64,000 nt of DNA from positions 171,599 to 235,598 of the forward strand of contig NZ_FQWT01000008.1 of NCBI RefSeq assembly GCF_900129755.1. Reading direction: 5' to 3'. Under the pieces are notes generated by a model. That model saw only the letters and a list, made by a program, of their open reading frames with translations. It ran no database searches and was not told where the DNA came from. Shown here one piece after another: positions 60,687 through 64,000 of the stretch. Both the position numbers and the translations under genes were made by a program. The first letter of the stretch is position 1, and the number at the start of each line of letters is the position of its first letter. Source of the DNA: Chryseobacterium oranimense. GTDB lineage: Bacteria > Bacteroidota > Bacteroidia > Flavobacteriales > Weeksellaceae.

Positions 60687-61270
60687 AATACAAAGTTATA
60701 TACGCCGATCCACCGTGGATTCAAAAAGCCGGAAGAAAAATGTCCGGTTATAAAATAGTAGACGGAAAGGAGATTTGGAATAGTGAACACTCAAAACCTG
60801 AAGATCTTCCGTATGATACAATGACAGTTGATGAAATTTGTAAAATGCCTGTTAAGGAACTGATATGTAAAGATTCAGTTTTATTTATGTGGGTAACAAA
60901 CAAATACTTATTACAAGCTGAAAAAGTAATTAAAGCATGGGGATTTGAATATGTTGCTTGTATCACATGGAGGAAAAACAGAATGGGTGGTGGTCTTGGG
61001 GGAGTCGTAAGAATATCAAGTGAGTATTTGCTTTTCTGCAGAAGGGGAAATTTAAAGGCAGTTGGGAATATCCCAGAATCTGTAATAGATGCTAAACGAC
61101 CCTATGTCAATGGCTATCCCTGTCACAGTAAGAAACCGGAAGTATTTCGAGAAATTATAGAACAATGCTTTCCCTACGAGGAAAAATTAGAACTATTTGC
61201 AAGACACGAAACTAAAGGTTGGGATGTTTTCGGAAATGAAGTTGAAAATTCTATTGAGATTAACCACTAA
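60683..61270 (+). CDS. MT-A70 family adenine methyltransferase
   Basis: 195 residues. Y-A-D9-P-P-W is the D-P-P-W catalytic motif of MT-A70 N6-adenine methyltransferases. V-L-F-M-W-V-T-N-K-Y and the R-M-G-G-G-L-G segment follow in the usual order, with S-E-Y-L-L-F and H-S-K-K-P near the end. It probably methylates phage DNA against restriction. Confidence 0.9.
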   Translation: MKYKVIYADPPWIQKAGRKMSGYKIVDGKEIWNSEHSKPEDLPYDTMTVDEICKMPVKELICKDSVLFMWVTNKYLLQAEKVIKAWGFEYVACITWRKNRMGGGLGGVVRISSEYLLFCRRGNLKAVGNIPESVIDAKRPYVNGYPCHSKKPEVFREIIEQCFPYEEKLELFARHETKGWDVFGNEVENSIEINH

Positions 61271-61281
61271 AAAACAAAACA

Positions 61282-61710
61282 ATGACAAAAGAAGAACAAT
61301 TAAAAATTTACTCGGCTTATTTGCCGTATGGCCTGGAGCTTCAACACAAGTATGAAAAAGCTAAGCATGAGGGAGAATCCGTTTTGAGAAGCTGGGTTAA
61401 GCCTTTAGAACCTTTAGATTTAGGCTGTTTGTTTCCACATCGAAAGGATAGTTTTGATTGGAAGCCTATTCTTTACGATTTATCATATTTATCCAAGGAG
61501 ATAGAGCATGAAGGGGTGAAAGTTATTCCAATTGACTACATATCTCTTTCCAAAGCAAATAGCCAGAGAATAATGCGAAGATATGCTAATGGTCAATCAT
61601 TAGATGTTTTAGAACAATGGCAGTTTGAAAGGCTTTTACAACTGCATCTAAACGTCTTCAACCTTCCAGAAGACCAGTTTATCAACAAAGCAACTTTAAC
61701 AAACAAATAA
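61282..61710 (+). CDS. Phage hypothetical protein, 142 aa
   Basis: No membrane segment or signal; contains Y-L-P-Y-G-L-E-L-Q and a central D-L-S-Y-L-S-K-E-I segment. The N-terminal opening is common in Bacteroidota phage early genes whose role is unknown. Confidence 0.5.
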   Translation: MTKEEQLKIYSAYLPYGLELQHKYEKAKHEGESVLRSWVKPLEPLDLGCLFPHRKDSFDWKPILYDLSYLSKEIEHEGVKVIPIDYISLSKANSQRIMRRYANGQSLDVLEQWQFERLLQLHLNVFNLPEDQFINKATLTNK

Positions 61711-61717
61711 TAAAGCA

Positions 61718-61981
61718 ATGAAAAAAACAATTGAATTACAGGTAGACTTTTGGCAAAAGGTAAAATATTCAGGAACTATTAAAGTTACCGAAGATCAAGC
61801 AGAACAATTGAAGGATGAAGACGGGGGAGATATTGATCAGTATATTAGAGTAGATGGAGAATTAGTTTCTAATCCTTTATGGGATATTCTGCAAGAGGTT
61901 ACAACTGAATCTAATGTTTTTGATTGGGGTGATGAGTTAACAGATTTGGAAGTAAATGAATTTTACGAAAGTGAAGATTAA
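61718..61981 (+). CDS. Phage acidic hypothetical protein, 87 aa
   Basis: Beta strand start (I-E-L-Q-V-D-F-W-Q-K-V-K-Y-S-G), then a strongly acidic C-terminal half. The net negative charge would fit a DNA-mimic, but that is speculation. Confidence 0.45.
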   Translation: MKKTIELQVDFWQKVKYSGTIKVTEDQAEQLKDEDGGDIDQYIRVDGELVSNPLWDILQEVTTESNVFDWGDELTDLEVNEFYESED

Positions 61982-62020
61982 CCCCGTGCCATCTTAGGGT
62001 GGCACTTTAAAACAAGAATT

Positions 62021-62254
62021 ATGGAAAAATTAGAAAGTAAATCAAAAGTAGCTATATGTGAAAATTGTCAATCATTTGTTTTAGCATGTGCAACTGACCA
62101 TTTATCTAAAGAAACAGAGAAAGAGTTTACTGAATTTACTAATATGGGTTTTACTGTAAAAATAGAATCCAAAGAGGAAACCATAAAAAGAGGTTATTCC
62201 TACTGGGAAAACTGTATAAATAGTAACTGTAATTTAAAAATTAAAGAATCATGA
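62021..62254 (+). CDS. Phage cysteine-rich small protein, 77 aa
   Basis: C-E-N-C near residue 15, then C-A-T-D-H and C-I-N-S-N-C; likely a zinc-binding module. It resembles the 70-aa protein at 51764 in its cysteine-pair opening. Overlaps the next gene by four bases. Confidence 0.5.
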   Translation: MEKLESKSKVAICENCQSFVLACATDHLSKETEKEFTEFTNMGFTVKIESKEETIKRGYSYWENCINSNCNLKIKES

Positions 62255-62688
62255 AACAGCTAGATTTAGAATTACAGAAAAGACTGCTTATTGTGGAGTC
62301 GGAAAATGAAACGCAAGCACGAATTTATGGTTATGGTAAATACGGAGCTTTAGGGATTAAATTCATCTGCAAAGGCCCGGATCTTACTGAGGATATAGCG
62401 AAGGGTTTAGTTAATGGAATGTATCCTGAACACTATGTGTTATCAATTGGTATTTCGCAATTATATCAATCAGGAATCGCAACATACATAGGTGATCCTT
62501 TAAAAGCTTTTGTCGAACAATTAAAGTCAAAAGGGTATTATTGGGGTGAGAATCCTGTCAAGCATCCAGAAAATATGGCCATAATCCCCGCCAGTTTAGG
62601 ATGGTGGTTAAAGCAAGCAAAAAAACACGACGAAGCTGAATCCCGGACCTTCAACCTGGAGAAAACTAGAATATTTGAAATACTGTAA
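62251..62688 (+). CDS. Phage hypothetical protein, 145 aa
   Basis: Mixed alpha/beta, without signal peptide, with G-Y-G-K-Y-G-A-L-G-I in the first third and P-A-S-L-G-W-W-L-K-Q-A near the end. No family recognised. Confidence 0.5.
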   Translation: MKQLDLELQKRLLIVESENETQARIYGYGKYGALGIKFICKGPDLTEDIAKGLVNGMYPEHYVLSIGISQLYQSGIATYIGDPLKAFVEQLKSKGYYWGENPVKHPENMAIIPASLGWWLKQAKKHDEAESRTFNLEKTRIFEIL

Positions 62689-62691
62689 AAG

Positions 62692-62880
62692 ATGAAATAT
62701 ATAAAATCATTAAACTGGAGTGGATATTTAATTGTACTGGTCATTTCAGCCTTAGCTTCATTTGCCAATAAAAACACTATCAATGATCAAAACGTTGTTG
62801 ACTGGACCAACTGGCTAGTAGGTTTTTTAATCGGAGCTGTATTAGGATTATTTATTCTTATTGCTGGAAGATCAGAGTAA
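62692..62880 (+). CDS. Phage two-helix membrane protein, 62 aa
   Basis: Helices at about residues 8-23 and 41-58 separated by a short polar loop. Size and topology are compatible with a holin, but no lysis gene is adjacent in the window, so the function is open. Confidence 0.5.
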   Translation: MKYIKSLNWSGYLIVLVISALASFANKNTINDQNVVDWTNWLVGFLIGAVLGLFILIAGRSE

Positions 62881-62929
62881 TTACGGCAAACCACAACCAG
62901 AAGCAAAACATTAAAACTAATTTTAAAAA

Positions 62930-63154
62930 ATGAAAAGGATCAGTATAAAGCATCAGAACGATTTAATCTTGGGAATCATCGGGGCCTTGAAGACTTGCGT
63001 TCTCGGAAAAGGAGTAAGGGAGAGTCACGAAATCAAGATAAACCGCGGCCATTATGATTCGCAAATCGAATTCACCCGGAAAGACGGAAAATACATTCAG
63101 CCCATCGACTTCTTTATGCTAGGGTATTTCGTTGGAAGGGATTATCAAGACTAA
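62930..63154 (+). CDS. Phage hypothetical protein, 74 aa
   Basis: Small, basic, ending F-F-M-L-G-Y-F-V-G-R-D-Y. Its codons are more GC-rich than those of its neighbours. No recognised family. Confidence 0.45.
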   Translation: MKRISIKHQNDLILGIIGALKTCVLGKGVRESHEIKINRGHYDSQIEFTRKDGKYIQPIDFFMLGYFVGRDYQD

Positions 63155-63201
63155 AAAATTTTCCAAAAACGATAAGTTAGATCTATCAATAAAAAATGTT
63201 A

Positions 63202-63213
63202 GTAAATATTTAC
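63202..63213. promoter_or_regulatory. Perfect palindrome before ninG
   Basis: gtaaatatttac, a 12-base perfect palindrome inside an AT-rich gap, 61 bases before the ninG start. It could be a regulator site. Confidence 0.35.
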
Positions 63214-63273
63214 ATTTTTTGTTAGAAACTATTGTTTTGTAAAAAACCTAGTCGTAACTTTACTGTAAAGCAG

Positions 63274-63834
63274 ATGGTTATGAAGGTGGTGAAGCCTAAG
63301 AAATGCGCAGTATGTGGGGATGAATTTATACCGAGTAAGACAACTCAAAAAGTATGTGGAATGAACTGTGCAATTTCTTTAGGTAAGTCAAATATTCAAA
63401 AGCAAAATGCTAAAGCTTGGCAGAAAGAGAAGAAGATCATGAAGGAGAGGCTTAAAAATCATAAAGATTGGCTTCAGGACCTACAGAAGGTATTCAATGA
63501 ATTTATCCGCCTATCCCAAAAGGGCAGCAGTTGCATCAGCTGTCCGAATCCAGAGCCAACCGACGCAGGACATTACAGAAGTATCGGGGCTCATCCGGAA
63601 CTCCGATTTGAAGAAAAGAACGTAAACCTACAATGTAGAAAATGCAACGGTTACTGGGGTGGAAATTTAATTGAATACCGGAAGGGTCTTGTAAGGAAAT
63701 ACGGAATTGAGGTTGTCGAATGGCTGGAAGGGCCTCATGAACCAATAAAGCTGTCAATTCCAGAGATAAAAGAAAAGATTGAATACTACCGCGGAAAGAT
63801 TAGGGAAATGAAGAAGAAAGCGGAAATCAGTTAG
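63274..63834 (+). CDS. ninG: Phage recombination protein NinG
   Basis: The ATG at 63274 gives 186 residues; a TTG at 63232 lies in AT-rich leader sequence and is less likely. C-A-V-C-G-D-E-F with later C-G-M-N-C forms a zinc finger. C-I-S-C, D-A-G-H-Y and N-L-Q-C-R-K-C-N complete the HNH-like C-terminal part of the lambda NinG family, which acts in phage recombination. It lies downstream of the early genes, as in lambdoid phages. Confidence 0.88.
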   Translation: MVMKVVKPKKCAVCGDEFIPSKTTQKVCGMNCAISLGKSNIQKQNAKAWQKEKKIMKERLKNHKDWLQDLQKVFNEFIRLSQKGSSCISCPNPEPTDAGHYRSIGAHPELRFEEKNVNLQCRKCNGYWGGNLIEYRKGLVRKYGIEVVEWLEGPHEPIKLSIPEIKEKIEYYRGKIREMKKKAEIS

Positions 63835-63938
63835 ATATGATTGTTGTCAAATTTCCAGGCACACATGAAGTAGAAGATAGGGGTTGAGTGGTGGATGATG
63901 TTGTGGGGTGCTTGGTGTTTTTTAATAAAAGAATAAAT

Positions 63939-64000
63939 ATGAGTTTAGATGTTTCTTTATATGAAAATAATGACTGTGTGTATGATTCAAATATTACTCA
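63939..64000 (+). CDS. Phage hypothetical protein, 5' end only (cut by right edge)
   Basis: M-S-L-D-V-S-L-Y-E-N-N-D-C-V-Y-D-S-N-I-T, the N-terminus of a small phage protein family I recognise by its M-S-L-D-V start and N-I-T-H motif. Function unknown. Confidence 0.6.
   Translation, partial: MSLDVSLYENNDCVYDSNIT

Noticed and set aside
62692..62880. Two-helix phage protein as a holin
   Set aside because: Topology fits, but no endolysin or spanin gene is adjacent in the window, so the function was left open.

Overview
The window looks like a chromosome segment from a low-GC member of the Bacteroidota, class Flavobacteriia, most likely a Chryseobacterium-like Weeksellaceae. This rests on the complete gliding/type IX secretion (T9SS) operon gldKLMN, T9SS cargo with type A and type B sorting domains, repeated -7 promoter boxes of the TAnnTTTG type with a TTG at about -33, and start codons that mostly lack a Shine-Dalgarno sequence. 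The genus is an inference; no 16S gene or other marker is present.

From 1 to about 34.6 kb the genes are mostly housekeeping. They comprise a POT peptide transporter (cut by the left edge), a dipeptidyl peptidase IV-like protease, a short alpha-glucan phosphorylase lacking the expected cofactor lysine, a nuclease-like orphan, a T9SS type B cargo protein, mtaB, an FMN-dependent glutamate synthase-like protein, hslR-like, aroK, a tRNA cluster (three identical tRNA-Lys and one tRNA-Leu), panC divergent from a half-length glycogen synthase-like protein, a DUF4270 lipoprotein, glmS, gldKLMN, a DAO-type oxidoreductase, a SemiSWEET transporter, small lipoproteins and a complete RND efflux operon (adaptor, pump, outer-membrane channel).

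From 34.8 to 44.2 kb there is a probable polymorphic-toxin operon. A T9SS-sorted beta-propeller protein is translationally coupled (TAATG) to a very AT-rich 1153-residue Rhs-like protein. After a tiny ORF comes a 1214-residue Rhs core protein whose C-terminal tip of about 246 residues is glycine-rich, compositionally distinct and of no class I recognise. Immediately downstream is a 134-residue four-helix membrane protein, the expected place for an immunity protein. This is the best candidate for an undescribed system here. A lipoprotein, an M20 peptidase and two unknown genes follow.

From about 47.99 kb to the right edge the window holds the left part of a prophage. Its left boundary is the 3' half of a tRNA-Ser(GGA) gene on the minus strand, from the anticodon loop to the discriminator base, followed by that gene's terminator. 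Inside are envelope-protein cargo genes, a CI-like repressor facing a Cro-like gene across a promoter/operator region, a recombination cassette (Rad52-like annealing protein, Fe-S PD-(D/E)XK nuclease, SSB-like protein), a replication module (DUF4373-type protein and RecA-fold ATPase), two DNA methyltransferase-like genes, many small tightly packed phage ORFs and NinG. Integrase, structural and lysis genes, and the right attachment site, are not in the window and should lie beyond base 64000.
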